This document shows positions 30,888-40,228 of a stretch of DNA of 64,000 bases, one piece after another. The position numbers and the translations under genes are program-made. Location of the stretch: the NCBI GenBank assembly GCA_902524995.1, contig CABZFJ010000001.1:186001-250000 (forward strand), written 5' to 3'. The stretch comes from an uncultured Pelagibacteraceae bacterium (GTDB lineage Bacteria > Pseudomonadota > Alphaproteobacteria > Pelagibacterales > Pelagibacteraceae). The notes under the pieces are model-generated. The model searched no databases. It was given only the letters and a program-made list of their open reading frames with translations, and was not told the origin of the DNA. Positions within the stretch are counted from its first letter, which is position 1. Every line of letters begins with the position of its first letter.

Positions 30888-31733
30888 ATGATTTTAATTG
30901 ATGGGAAAAAAGCTGCTGCTGATCTAAGAGAAGAGCTCAAGAAAGAAGTCTTATCTTTAAAAGATAAGCACAATAAAGTGCCAGGTTTAACAGTAATATT
31001 GATTGGTGATTTAGCACCTAGTCAAATTTATGTTAGAAATAAGGAGAAATCTGCCAATGAAGTAGGTCTTAAATCAAAGGTCATTAGATACCTTGACAGT
31101 GTTGAAGAAAGTGAAGTTTTAAAAAAAATTGATGAACTTAACAACGATGATTCTGTTTCAGGAATTTTAGTTCAGCTACCACTTCCAAAGCATATTGATA
31201 AACAAAAAGTTATAGAGGCAATTTTGCCAGAGAAAGATGTAGACGGATTTCATCCCATGAATGTTGGTAATCTATCCTCAGGTTATGAAAGTTCCATTCC
31301 ATGCACTCCTTTAGGTTGTTATTTATTAATAAAAAAAATTGAACCAAACCTTAATGGAAAAAAAGCCGTAATTGTTGGAAGATCAAATTTAAATGGTAAG
31401 CCAATGACACAGTTGTTATTGAAAGAAAATTGCACAGTTACAATTACTCATTCAAAAACAAATGATCTTAAGGGTGAATGTTTAAAAGGAGACATTATAG
31501 TTGCTGCTGTTGGTATCCCTGAGCTTGTAAAAGGTGATTGGGTTAAAAAAGATGCAATTGTGATAGACGTTGGTATTAATAAAACTGAAAATGGCCTAGT
31601 TGGCGATGTTGCATTTGATGAAGTATCAAAAGTTGCAAAAGCTTTAACTCCAGTTCCAGGTGGAGTTGGACCTATGACTATTGCATGTTTACTTAAAAAT
31701 ACAATCGAATGTTTTAAAAGAGCGAATAAATAA
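30888..31733 (+). CDS. folD: Methylenetetrahydrofolate dehydrogenase/cyclohydrolase
   Basis: PGLTVILIGDLAPSQIYVRNKEKSANEVG; VIVGRSNLNGKPM; PVPGGVGPMTIACLL. Confidence 0.97.
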   Translation: MILIDGKKAAADLREELKKEVLSLKDKHNKVPGLTVILIGDLAPSQIYVRNKEKSANEVGLKSKVIRYLDSVEESEVLKKIDELNNDDSVSGILVQLPLPKHIDKQKVIEAILPEKDVDGFHPMNVGNLSSGYESSIPCTPLGCYLLIKKIEPNLNGKKAVIVGRSNLNGKPMTQLLLKENCTVTITHSKTNDLKGECLKGDIIVAAVGIPELVKGDWVKKDAIVIDVGINKTENGLVGDVAFDEVSKVAKALTPVPGGVGPMTIACLLKNTIECFKRANK

Positions 31734-31739
31734 AATTTA

Positions 31740-34277
31740 CTATTGATTTCTTATTAATGGATAAACTTTAGGACTTAAGTATTTAAGATTAGTTAGCATA
31801 ATTAAAATCAAAGTCACAATTCCTATAGAGGCACCAAGGTAAATTAAAACTTTAAAATCAAATTGCCAAACTAATTCAAAAATATTCTCCATAATAAATT
31901 TTGATCCAATTACTGCAAAAAAAATTGCAATTAATATTACCGACGTAAAAATAATTATAAATTCAATCAAAGACGAAAATATAATTTCTTTTTTTGAAAA
32001 ACCTAAAATTTTAAATACAAGATTTTGGTACTCTTTTACTTTTCCTTGAACCATTATAGCACTTGAGATAACAATTAATCCAATGACAATTGTTACACCA
32101 GAAATTAGGGTTACAGCTATGAAAACTTTATTTAAAACTGATGTTACTTTGTTTAAGTAATCAGCAATTTTTATCATAGACAAACTCGGTAATACTTCTA
32201 ACATTTTGGTTTCATCAAAATTATCTGGATTTTTAAACTTAGCAGTTGCTAAATATTCATGAGGAATTTTTTTTGCAAATTGTGGATTAAATAACATGGC
32301 AAAATTAATACTTAGATCACGATAATCAACTTCTCTAAAATTAACTATTTCTCCATCAATTTCTCGACCATAAATGTTTAAAGTAAAAATATCTCCCAAC
32401 TTAATGTTAAAATCTTTAGCCACTTTTGCATCAAGTGATATCTGAAGTTGGTCAGGTTTAGATAAATCCCACCATTCTCCTTTTAAAATTGGGTTATCTT
32501 TAGGTATATTTTCAACCCAAGAAGATCTTCTTTCACTTCCAATTACCCAATAACTATCATTATCTGGTTTAATATAGCTATTTGGATTCACATCATTAAT
32601 TTTTACTATTCCGGAAGAAACCATAGGCACTATTTCAATGTTCGCATCAGGGTTCATTTTGTAAACACCTTGTTCAAATTTTTTCTTTTCACCTTTTTGA
32701 ATTCCAACAAAAAAATAATCAGGTGCAATATCTGGAATAGATCTTGCAATTTCTCTTTTAAAATTTGTTCCAACTAAAGCTAAAGTTAATAATAAAGTTA
32801 CACCTAAGCCTAAAGACATAATTGTTATAGGAGTGATACTTTTTGTTTGAGTTATATTTTTTATCGATACTTTTAAAGAGATATTTGAAATAAAATTAAA
32901 CTTTTTCAGTAAATAAATTATAATTTTCGAAAGTAAAAAAAATACAATTAGACATACAAAAAAAGCCAGAAAATAACCCAAGCTATAAGAAGGCTTTTCA
33001 GATCCTAGTGTAAACAATAAAACTAAAAATGATAACAAGATAAAACTCAAAATAACTGACTTTTTTGTGTAATAAAATTGTAGGTTTTGGAATACATTTC
33101 TAAATAGGTTTGATGCTTTAACTTGATCAATTGAACTTATTGTTGGTATTGAAAAAATTATAAGAACCAACAAACCTACAATAAAAATTTTTATAAAATT
33201 AATTAAAGAGAATTTTGGATAAACATTTAATCCCAACCCATCAGATAAATATTTATCTGCAATTGGTACAATTAAAAAACTTGAGTTATAAGAAATTACA
33301 GTAATAATAAATAATAATATTAATAATTGAAGATAATAAAGTGTTTTTATATTCCCTGAATAAAATCCTACAGCTTTTCTTACAGCTATAGACATATTAT
33401 TCTGGTTTATAAATGACAACAATGTATTAGCAATACCTATTCCAGCAATTAACATTGCACTAATTGAAACTAAAGATAGAAATTGAGAAAAATTATTAAT
33501 TATCCTTTTTAAGCCACTAGCTGAATTTTCTGGAAATCTAAGTTTTACTTTTCGGTCATCTTTAAAAATATCTTTGATCTTACTTTCTATTTTTTCTGGA
33601 TCATCACTTGGTTTAAACTTTACTTTATATTCATAATTTAAAAAATTACCTATTCCATTTAGTTTTAGCAACTCCAAAGTTTGTTTTCCTGCTAATGCAA
33701 AATCTCCAAAAGCTACAAACCCACTGACATCAGGTACAGATTTTATAATTCCAACAACTATGAAACTTTGATCTTGTACCTTAACTTTGTCATTTATCTC
33801 TATCTTTAAAGTTTTTAATAAACTTTCATTAATCAAAATTGTCTTGGGTTCCTTTTGCATTCTTTCGTAAGCATCTTCTGGCTCATAAACAACTTCACCG
33901 TATAACGGATATTTTTCATCAACTGTTTTAATTCTTGTAAATAATGATTTATTTTTTTCTCTGCCTGTCGTAGAAAGCATTGTACTGAATTCTATCATTT
34001 GTGAGACAGTTGAAAATTTCTTTACTTTATTGACTAAATTAAGATCCCCCTGATTACGGTTATAATCGATTTCGAGATCTCCACCCAAAAGAACTTTTGC
34101 ATTATCATTAAGCTCTTTTTTTAAACTATCTTCGATTGTAAAGATGGAACTTAAAATAAAAAGACTGATAAACAGCGTTACAATTATGCTTGAAATTTTT
34201 TTATAATTTCTGCTTAAATCCTTTAAAGCATATTTGAATATTAAACTTAACTCCGAAGGATTATTTAATTTTTCCAT
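31740..34277 (-). CDS. ABC transporter permease, FtsX-like (YbbP type)
   Basis: 845 aa with two FtsX-type TM blocks; overlaps ATPase gene. Confidence 0.88.
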   Translation of the reverse strand: MEKLNNPSELSLIFKYALKDLSRNYKKISSIIVTLFISLFILSSIFTIEDSLKKELNDNAKVLLGGDLEIDYNRNQGDLNLVNKVKKFSTVSQMIEFSTMLSTTGREKNKSLFTRIKTVDEKYPLYGEVVYEPEDAYERMQKEPKTILINESLLKTLKIEINDKVKVQDQSFIVVGIIKSVPDVSGFVAFGDFALAGKQTLELLKLNGIGNFLNYEYKVKFKPSDDPEKIESKIKDIFKDDRKVKLRFPENSASGLKRIINNFSQFLSLVSISAMLIAGIGIANTLLSFINQNNMSIAVRKAVGFYSGNIKTLYYLQLLILLFIITVISYNSSFLIVPIADKYLSDGLGLNVYPKFSLINFIKIFIVGLLVLIIFSIPTISSIDQVKASNLFRNVFQNLQFYYTKKSVILSFILLSFLVLLFTLGSEKPSYSLGYFLAFFVCLIVFFLLSKIIIYLLKKFNFISNISLKVSIKNITQTKSITPITIMSLGLGVTLLLTLALVGTNFKREIARSIPDIAPDYFFVGIQKGEKKKFEQGVYKMNPDANIEIVPMVSSGIVKINDVNPNSYIKPDNDSYWVIGSERRSSWVENIPKDNPILKGEWWDLSKPDQLQISLDAKVAKDFNIKLGDIFTLNIYGREIDGEIVNFREVDYRDLSINFAMLFNPQFAKKIPHEYLATAKFKNPDNFDETKMLEVLPSLSMIKIADYLNKVTSVLNKVFIAVTLISGVTIVIGLIVISSAIMVQGKVKEYQNLVFKILGFSKKEIIFSSLIEFIIIFTSVILIAIFFAVIGSKFIMENIFELVWQFDFKVLIYLGASIGIVTLILIMLTNLKYLSPKVYPLIRNQ

Positions 34278-34926
34278 CTTTGATTTTAATTTTTCGTTTT
34301 GCTTTGTCTGCTAATTTTGGATCATGTGTGACCATTATTAAAGAAGACCCTTCTTCTTTAACGTATTTAAATAAAATTTCAGAGATCATTATTGAGTTTT
34401 CGGTATCTAGGTTACCAGTTGGTTCATCAGCTAAAATCAAATCTGGTTTCATTGCAATAGCTCTTGCAATCGCCACACGTTGTTGTTCTCCGCCAGATAA
34501 TTGACCTGGAAGATTATTGAATCTATGTTTTAGACCAAATCGATCTAATAAACTTTTTGCTTCTTTCTCAGGATTTTTAAATTCATTAAGTTCAAGTGTT
34601 AAGGCTACATTTTCAACAGCTGTATAATTTGGAATTAAATAGAAAGATTGAAATATAATTCCTATATTTTGCTTTCTAATTTTAGATACTTCGTCTTCAT
34701 TAAGATTTGTTATTTCCCTGTCTTGAAATATAATTTTTCCTGAGGTTGGACGTTCTAGTCCACCAATTAACATAATTAAGCTTGTTTTTCCTGACCCACT
34801 TTCTCCAACTACAGACACAGTTTCTTTTTTTTTTATAGCTAAATCAATATTTTTTAAGACATTGATATTGTCCTTCCCAGTTTGGTATTTGAGATTTATT
34901 TTTTTTAATTTAAGAAGTGTGTTCAT
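34261..34926 (-). CDS. ABC transporter ATP-binding protein (YbbA/LolD type)
   Basis: VVGESGSGKTSLIMLIGGLERPTSG; LSGGEQQRVAIARAIA; start set at MNTLLKLKKINL (34926), not 34974. Confidence 0.92.
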   Translation of the reverse strand: MNTLLKLKKINLKYQTGKDNINVLKNIDLAIKKKETVSVVGESGSGKTSLIMLIGGLERPTSGKIIFQDREITNLNEDEVSKIRKQNIGIIFQSFYLIPNYTAVENVALTLELNEFKNPEKEAKSLLDRFGLKHRFNNLPGQLSGGEQQRVAIARAIAMKPDLILADEPTGNLDTENSIMISEILFKYVKEEGSSLIMVTHDPKLADKAKRKIKIKDGKIK

Positions 34927-35533
34927 GAATAAAAGTTTATTTATAAAAATATTGTTATTCTTTCTAGTGCACATAAATGCAAGTGCAATAGAAAAGGTTA
35001 TATTATTCGGCGATAGTTTAATGGCGGGTTATGGTCTACCTAAAGAACAACACTTATCTTTAGTTTTAGAAAGTAATCTCGTTAGGAGTGGTTTAAATAT
35101 TAAGGTCATAAATGGAAGCGTGTCAGGAAGTACTTCTTCTGGTGGATTGAATAGAGTAGAATGGAGTTTATCAGAACCCGGTATTGATTTAATCATCCTT
35201 GGTCTTGGGGCAAATGATATGCTTAGAGGAATTCGACCAGACGAAACTGAAAGAAATTTAGAAGAAATAATTAAAATTGCTAATAGTAAAAAAATAAAAA
35301 TTATAATAGCTGGGATGGTTGCACCAAAAACTCATGGAACTAAATATAAAAAAAATTTTGATGCTATTTATCCTAAATTGTCAAAAAAATATAATTTACC
35401 TCTGATTCCATTTTTGTTAGAAGGTGTTGCTCTTAATCCAAATCTAAATCAACAAGATGGAATACATCCTAACAAAGCTGGAACAATAGTTATAAGTAAT
35501 ACAATTCAAAATATTATTTCAAAAAATTATTAA
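34925..35533 (+). CDS. tesA: Arylesterase / acyl-CoA thioesterase I, GDSL family (TesA-like)
   Basis: Signal peptide then KVILFGDSLMAGYGLPKEQ; GANDMLRGI; DGIHPNKAG; divergent ybbA-tesA arrangement as in E. coli. Confidence 0.9.
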   Translation: MNKSLFIKILLFFLVHINASAIEKVILFGDSLMAGYGLPKEQHLSLVLESNLVRSGLNIKVINGSVSGSTSSGGLNRVEWSLSEPGIDLIILGLGANDMLRGIRPDETERNLEEIIKIANSKKIKIIIAGMVAPKTHGTKYKKNFDAIYPKLSKKYNLPLIPFLLEGVALNPNLNQQDGIHPNKAGTIVISNTIQNIISKNY

Positions 35534-35539
35534 TAGGAT

Positions 35540-36541
35540 ATGAAAAAAAAATATCATCGTTTAGCAAATGGCACATTTCGAAATCCTGAAGGATCAAAGG
35601 TGATTGATATGAACTTCAATTGGTCGTTTAAGGTCTTTAACCAAGAAAAAAAAAAATTAGATATGACTTTTCCTGAAAGTAATATTATTAAAAAAGAAAA
35701 AGTTTTATTTGATTTAAATAATTTCCAAAAAGAAGATTATGTGGCATGGGTAGGTCATGCAACATTTTTATTAAAATTAGGGGAAATAACAATAATAACA
35801 GATCCAGTTTTTTCGACGAATGCAGGACCTTTATTTTTTGGGCCAAAGAGATATACCGAACCAGCATTAAAACTTAATGAGATACCAAGGACAGATATTT
35901 TTCTATTAACTCACAATCACTACGATCATCAAGACATGAAAACAATTATGAGATTTCCTTATAAAGATTCTAAAGTCTTGGTACCTTTAGGACTGAGAAA
36001 ATATTTTAAAATTAATAGATTTAAAGATGTAAATGAAATGGATTGGTATGATCAAATAAGAATAAATCAGAATTTAAATATTACTTTTTTGCCATCAGTC
36101 CACTGGTCAAAAAGGAGCTTAACGGATACTAACAAAACTTTATGGGGTAGTTATTTGATTGAATATAAAGCAAAAAAAATATTATTTTCATGTGATACTG
36201 GTGTTGGAAAAATATATAAAGAATTGGGAGATAAGTACGGTCCAATTGATTTAACATTTATTAATATTGGTGCGTATAATTTCTATCCAATGGCTTCAAT
36301 TAAAGATTCTTCTGCTTATCACACTAATCCTGAAGAAGCTCTTGGACTAGCTAAAGATTTAAAAAGTAAAAAAGTAATTGGAATGCATTGGGGGACTTTT
36401 GTTTTATCACTTGAACCAATATTAGAGCCCCCTTTTAGGTTTAAGCAAAATGCAGAAAAATTTGGATTTAAAAAAGATGATGCAATTATTTTTAAAATTG
36501 GTGAGTTTAAATTATTAAAAGAACTTTTTGATACTAACTAG
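35540..36541 (+). CDS. MBL-fold metallohydrolase (NAPE-PLD/UlaG-like)
   Basis: VAWVGHATFLLKLGEITIITDPVFS; LLTHNHYDHQD; GMHWGTFVLSLEP. Confidence 0.9.
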   Translation: MKKKYHRLANGTFRNPEGSKVIDMNFNWSFKVFNQEKKKLDMTFPESNIIKKEKVLFDLNNFQKEDYVAWVGHATFLLKLGEITIITDPVFSTNAGPLFFGPKRYTEPALKLNEIPRTDIFLLTHNHYDHQDMKTIMRFPYKDSKVLVPLGLRKYFKINRFKDVNEMDWYDQIRINQNLNITFLPSVHWSKRSLTDTNKTLWGSYLIEYKAKKILFSCDTGVGKIYKELGDKYGPIDLTFINIGAYNFYPMASIKDSSAYHTNPEEALGLAKDLKSKKVIGMHWGTFVLSLEPILEPPFRFKQNAEKFGFKKDDAIIFKIGEFKLLKELFDTN

Positions 36542-37598
36542 AATTTTCCATCAACCATAATCCATCTTGATTTAAAAAGTATAGTTTACCATTTACGGGA
36601 TGAATTTGTATGTCTCTGATTCTTCCAATTTTGTCTTTAAATATTATTTCCTCTTTTACGTTTGATAAATCATTAAACTCTAATTTTCTTAAAGACTTAT
36701 CTTTAAGAGAAGTAATCAATGCATGACCATTCCATTCTTTAAATTCATTACCTTTATAAATTGTGATTGCACTTGTGGCTATAGATGGAACCCAATATTG
36801 AATGGCTTTTGTAAAACCAGGTTTCCATTTTGGTCCTATTGGTATACCTGAATAATTCGTGCCACCCCATCCAAGAATTTTCCAGCCATAGTTTTCACCT
36901 TTCTTTGCTTCACCAAACCAATCGCCTCCTTTTGCGCCATGATTGCTCATATAAATTTGTCCATCAAAAGGTGATAAAGTTAAACCTTGAGGGTTTCTTA
37001 CACCAATTTGATATATTTCAGGGAGCCAGTCTGATTTCCCCTCAAAACGAGGATTGTCTTTTGGAATACCGCCATCTAGATAAATTCTAATTATACTTCC
37101 TGGATGTTTATTTCCATCTTGAGCAATCATTCCCCCACCTCTTTCACCCGCAGAAGCAAATAAATAATTGTCTTTAATTACCAATCTTGAACCAAAATGA
37201 TAAGGCGAGTCAATTGGTGGATTGGCTTGAAAAATATTTTTAAAATTTAATTTGTTTTTATTAAATTTTGCACGTGCAATTGAAGTACTAGTCTTCCAAT
37301 TATATCTATTTTCTGTGTATGAGATGTAAATGTAATCTTCATGATACAGAATATCCAATAATCCTCCTTGTCCATATTCTACAAAATTTAAGTTATGACC
37401 AATTTCATTTATCTCTTTTGTAGAAATATTAACAAATTTTATTTTGCCACCTTTCTCGGTAACAATCATTTCATTATCATTAACGAATGACGAACCCCAA
37501 GGTGCTTCTAGTCCAATAATTTTATTAAAATTAAAATTTTTACTAAATGAATTAGTTGAAAATAATATTAAGGATAAAAGAAATAATAATTTCTTCAC
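36534..37598 (-). CDS. PQQ-dependent sugar dehydrogenase-like (glucose/sorbosone dehydrogenase family)
   Basis: LEAPWGSSFVNDNEMIVTEKGGKIKFV; IYQIGVRNPQGLTLSPFDGQIYMSNHGAKGGDW; GTG start at 37598 gives a clean signal peptide (MKKLLFLLSLILFSTNSFS). Confidence 0.88.
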   Translation of the reverse strand: MKKLLFLLSLILFSTNSFSKNFNFNKIIGLEAPWGSSFVNDNEMIVTEKGGKIKFVNISTKEINEIGHNLNFVEYGQGGLLDILYHEDYIYISYTENRYNWKTSTSIARAKFNKNKLNFKNIFQANPPIDSPYHFGSRLVIKDNYLFASAGERGGGMIAQDGNKHPGSIIRIYLDGGIPKDNPRFEGKSDWLPEIYQIGVRNPQGLTLSPFDGQIYMSNHGAKGGDWFGEAKKGENYGWKILGWGGTNYSGIPIGPKWKPGFTKAIQYWVPSIATSAITIYKGNEFKEWNGHALITSLKDKSLRKLEFNDLSNVKEEIIFKDKIGRIRDIQIHPVNGKLYFLNQDGLWLMENSS

Positions 37599-37599
37599 T

Positions 37600-38310
37600 C
37601 TATGAAAGTTTTGATCTTCCGCCATCGACAGCAATAATTTGTCCTGTAACCCATGAACTGTCTTCAGTTATTAAAAATTTTGCAAGTGAAGCTGAGTCTT
37701 TACCTTCTCCAAGTCTCTTTAATGGATGAGCTTTTGCGATACCATCAGCTAAAACTTTATTTTTAAGCATCGGCTCTGCAATTTTTGAATTAGTTAAACT
37801 TGGTGCAATGCAATTTACTCTTATATTAGGAGCAAATTCTGCTGCTAAAGAAACAGTTAATCCTTCAACAGCTGCTTTAGTCGAAGCTATAATTGCATGA
37901 TTTGCAAAACCTCTTTGAGCAGCTACAGTTGAAAACATGACAATTGATCCTTTATTTTTTTTTAAACTTTCTTGATAACCTTTAATTAAATCTACTGCAG
38001 GATATAAATTAAGTTTCATACATTTTGTAAAATCTTGTTCTGAAATCATTCTCAAAGGTTTTAAATCAATCGAACCAACACAATAAGCTACACCTTTGAT
38101 ATCATCTATTTCGGACTTAAGCTTTTCAACAAAACTATTTTCTAAGACATCAGAAATTGTATATTTGCAATTTAGTTTTTCAGATAAAGATTTTGTTCTT
38201 TCTTCATCCCTACCAACTAAATGTACTTCTTTGCCGGCTGCGTATAACTGTTCGGCTAAATTAGATCCGATAGATCCTGTCGCACCTACTACTAAATATT
38301 TTTCTGACAT
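37600..38310 (-). CDS. SDR family oxidoreductase
   Basis: YLVVGATGSIGSNLAEQL; VRVNCIAPSLTNSKI; GQIIAVDGGRS. Confidence 0.93.
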   Translation of the reverse strand: MSEKYLVVGATGSIGSNLAEQLYAAGKEVHLVGRDEERTKSLSEKLNCKYTISDVLENSFVEKLKSEIDDIKGVAYCVGSIDLKPLRMISEQDFTKCMKLNLYPAVDLIKGYQESLKKNKGSIVMFSTVAAQRGFANHAIIASTKAAVEGLTVSLAAEFAPNIRVNCIAPSLTNSKIAEPMLKNKVLADGIAKAHPLKRLGEGKDSASLAKFLITEDSSWVTGQIIAVDGGRSKLS

Positions 38311-38337
38311 AAATTTTTAAAGAGTTATATATAGTTA

Positions 38338-39828
38338 ATGAAATTATTTTTTCTACTTGGAAATCAGCTTTTCTCTGAAAAATATCTAGAAAAGTACAAA
38401 AAAGACCACTTTTTCTTCATGGCTGAAGATTATCAGCTTTGTACATACGAAAAACACCATAAACAAAAGATATTATTATTTTTATCATGCATGCGATCAC
38501 ACGCAGATAGACTAAAAAAAAATAAATTTAAATTAGAATATTCTTCGATCGAGGATAAATCTTTCAAACTAGATTACACAGAAAAATTAAAAAAAATAAT
38601 TAAAGCAAAGAAAATTAAAGAAATTTCAAGTTTCGAAATTGAGGATAAATTTTTTGAAAATAAAATTACTAATTTTCTAAAAAAAGAAAAAATTAAATGG
38701 AATATTATTCAAACACCAATGTTTTTAAATTCTAGAGAAAAATTTAAAGATTATTTATCGAAATCAAAAAAACCTTTTATGGCAGTTTTTTACAAAGAGA
38801 CTAGAAGAGATTTGAATATACTCATGAAAAAAGATGGTAATCCAGAGGGAGGAAAATGGAGCTTTGACGAAGAAAATCGAAATAAACTTCCAAAAAATAT
38901 ATCTATACCCAAATTTCCCAAAATTACTGAGACTGTTCATACCAAAAAACTAAAAATTTTAATTGATAAAAACTTTAATAGTCACCCAGGTAATACGAAA
39001 GACTTTTGGTTTGCTACGGAATATGATGATGTAATTAAATTATTAAATTTTTTTATTAAAGAAAAATCAAATTTATTTGGGGATTATGAAGATGCAGTTG
39101 ATCAGAAAGACAATATATTATTTCATAGCGCTTTAAGTCCTTACATCAATTTAGGTATTATCACTCCAGAATTTATAATTAAAAAAGTTTTAGATTTTCA
39201 CATCAAAAATAAAATAAGATTAAATTCCTTAGAGGGTTATATTCGTCAAGTAATCGGATGGAGAGAATTTATGAGGGGAATTTATCAAACCTATTCAAAA
39301 GAAATGGAAACTAGAAATTTTTTTAAACAAAATAGAAAAATGAAAAACTCATGGTACGAAGGTACAACAGGATTACCACCTCTAGATTATGCTATTAAAA
39401 ATGCAGTGAATTATGGCTGGTCACATCATATTGAAAGGTTAATGATTTTATCAAACATAATGAATTTATGTGAGGTGAAGCCAACGTATGTTTACAAATG
39501 GTTTATGGAAATGTTTGTAGATTCCTCTGATTGGGTAATGGTCCCGAATGTTTATGGAATGGGGCTTTTCAGTGATGGAGGAATATTTGCAACAAAACCA
39601 TATATTTGTGGCTCTGCTTATTTCATGAAAATGATGGATTTTAAAAAAGGAGATTGGTGCAATACCATGGATGGTCTTTATTGGAGATTTATAAATAGAA
39701 ATAGAGCCTTCTTCTTAAAAAATCCTAGACTATCTATGATGGTTAGAATTTTCGATAAAATGAAACCTGACAGAAAAAAATTAATTTTAGCTGAGGCAGA
39801 AAAATTTATTAAACAAAATACTGCATAG
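38338..39828 (+). CDS. Cryptochrome/photolyase-related protein, PF04244/FeS-BCP type
   Basis: LEGYIRQVIGWREFMRGIY, NYGWSHHIERLMILSNIMNLCEV, WFMEMFVDSSDWVMVPNVYGMGLFSDGG, GLYWRFINRNRAFFLKNPRLSMM. Confidence 0.92.
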   Translation: MKLFFLLGNQLFSEKYLEKYKKDHFFFMAEDYQLCTYEKHHKQKILLFLSCMRSHADRLKKNKFKLEYSSIEDKSFKLDYTEKLKKIIKAKKIKEISSFEIEDKFFENKITNFLKKEKIKWNIIQTPMFLNSREKFKDYLSKSKKPFMAVFYKETRRDLNILMKKDGNPEGGKWSFDEENRNKLPKNISIPKFPKITETVHTKKLKILIDKNFNSHPGNTKDFWFATEYDDVIKLLNFFIKEKSNLFGDYEDAVDQKDNILFHSALSPYINLGIITPEFIIKKVLDFHIKNKIRLNSLEGYIRQVIGWREFMRGIYQTYSKEMETRNFFKQNRKMKNSWYEGTTGLPPLDYAIKNAVNYGWSHHIERLMILSNIMNLCEVKPTYVYKWFMEMFVDSSDWVMVPNVYGMGLFSDGGIFATKPYICGSAYFMKMMDFKKGDWCNTMDGLYWRFINRNRAFFLKNPRLSMMVRIFDKMKPDRKKLILAEAEKFIKQNTA

Positions 39829-39956
39829 TGAGAAAAGAAAGTTTACCCACAAAAATTTGCCCTGTATGTAAGAGACCTTTTACTTGGAGAAAAAAATGGA
39901 AATTAAACTGGGATAAAGTGAAATATTGTTCTAAGAAATGTTCAAAAAATAACTAA
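39828..39956 (+). CDS. DUF2256-like mini-protein (42 aa, two CxxC-type pairs), not in the supplied ORF track
   Basis: GTG start overlapping previous TAG; (M)RKESLPTKICPVCKRPFTWRKKWKLNWDKVKYCSKKCSKNN. Confidence 0.85.
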   Translation: MRKESLPTKICPVCKRPFTWRKKWKLNWDKVKYCSKKCSKNN

Positions 39957-40187
39957 TTAACAACAAGAGCAGCTTTTCTTTTTCTCTGGTTTTTTTTCCT
40001 CAATCACTACTTCCTTAGCAACTGATTGATCAAGAATTTTTGCTGCTTCAGCTTCTTTCTCTTTTAATATTTTACTTTCAATGTATGCATAAATAGAGTT
40101 GAAACCCAATTTTGAAGCTTTCTTTTCTTCGTAATTCCTTCTGCCTTTAAGATTTTCAATAATTTTAAGAACTTGCGGGTTATTCAT
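39957..40187 (-). CDS. Small hypothetical protein with CSCC C-terminus
   Basis: MNNPQVLKIIENLKGRRNYEEKKASKLGFNSIYAYIESKILKEKEAEAAKILDQSVAKEVVIEEKKPEKKKSCSCC. Confidence 0.65.
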   Translation of the reverse strand: MNNPQVLKIIENLKGRRNYEEKKASKLGFNSIYAYIESKILKEKEAEAAKILDQSVAKEVVIEEKKPEKKKSCSCC

Positions 40188-40228
40188 ATTATTGTTATCT
40201 CATAATTTTAACAATTTACAATAGTTCT

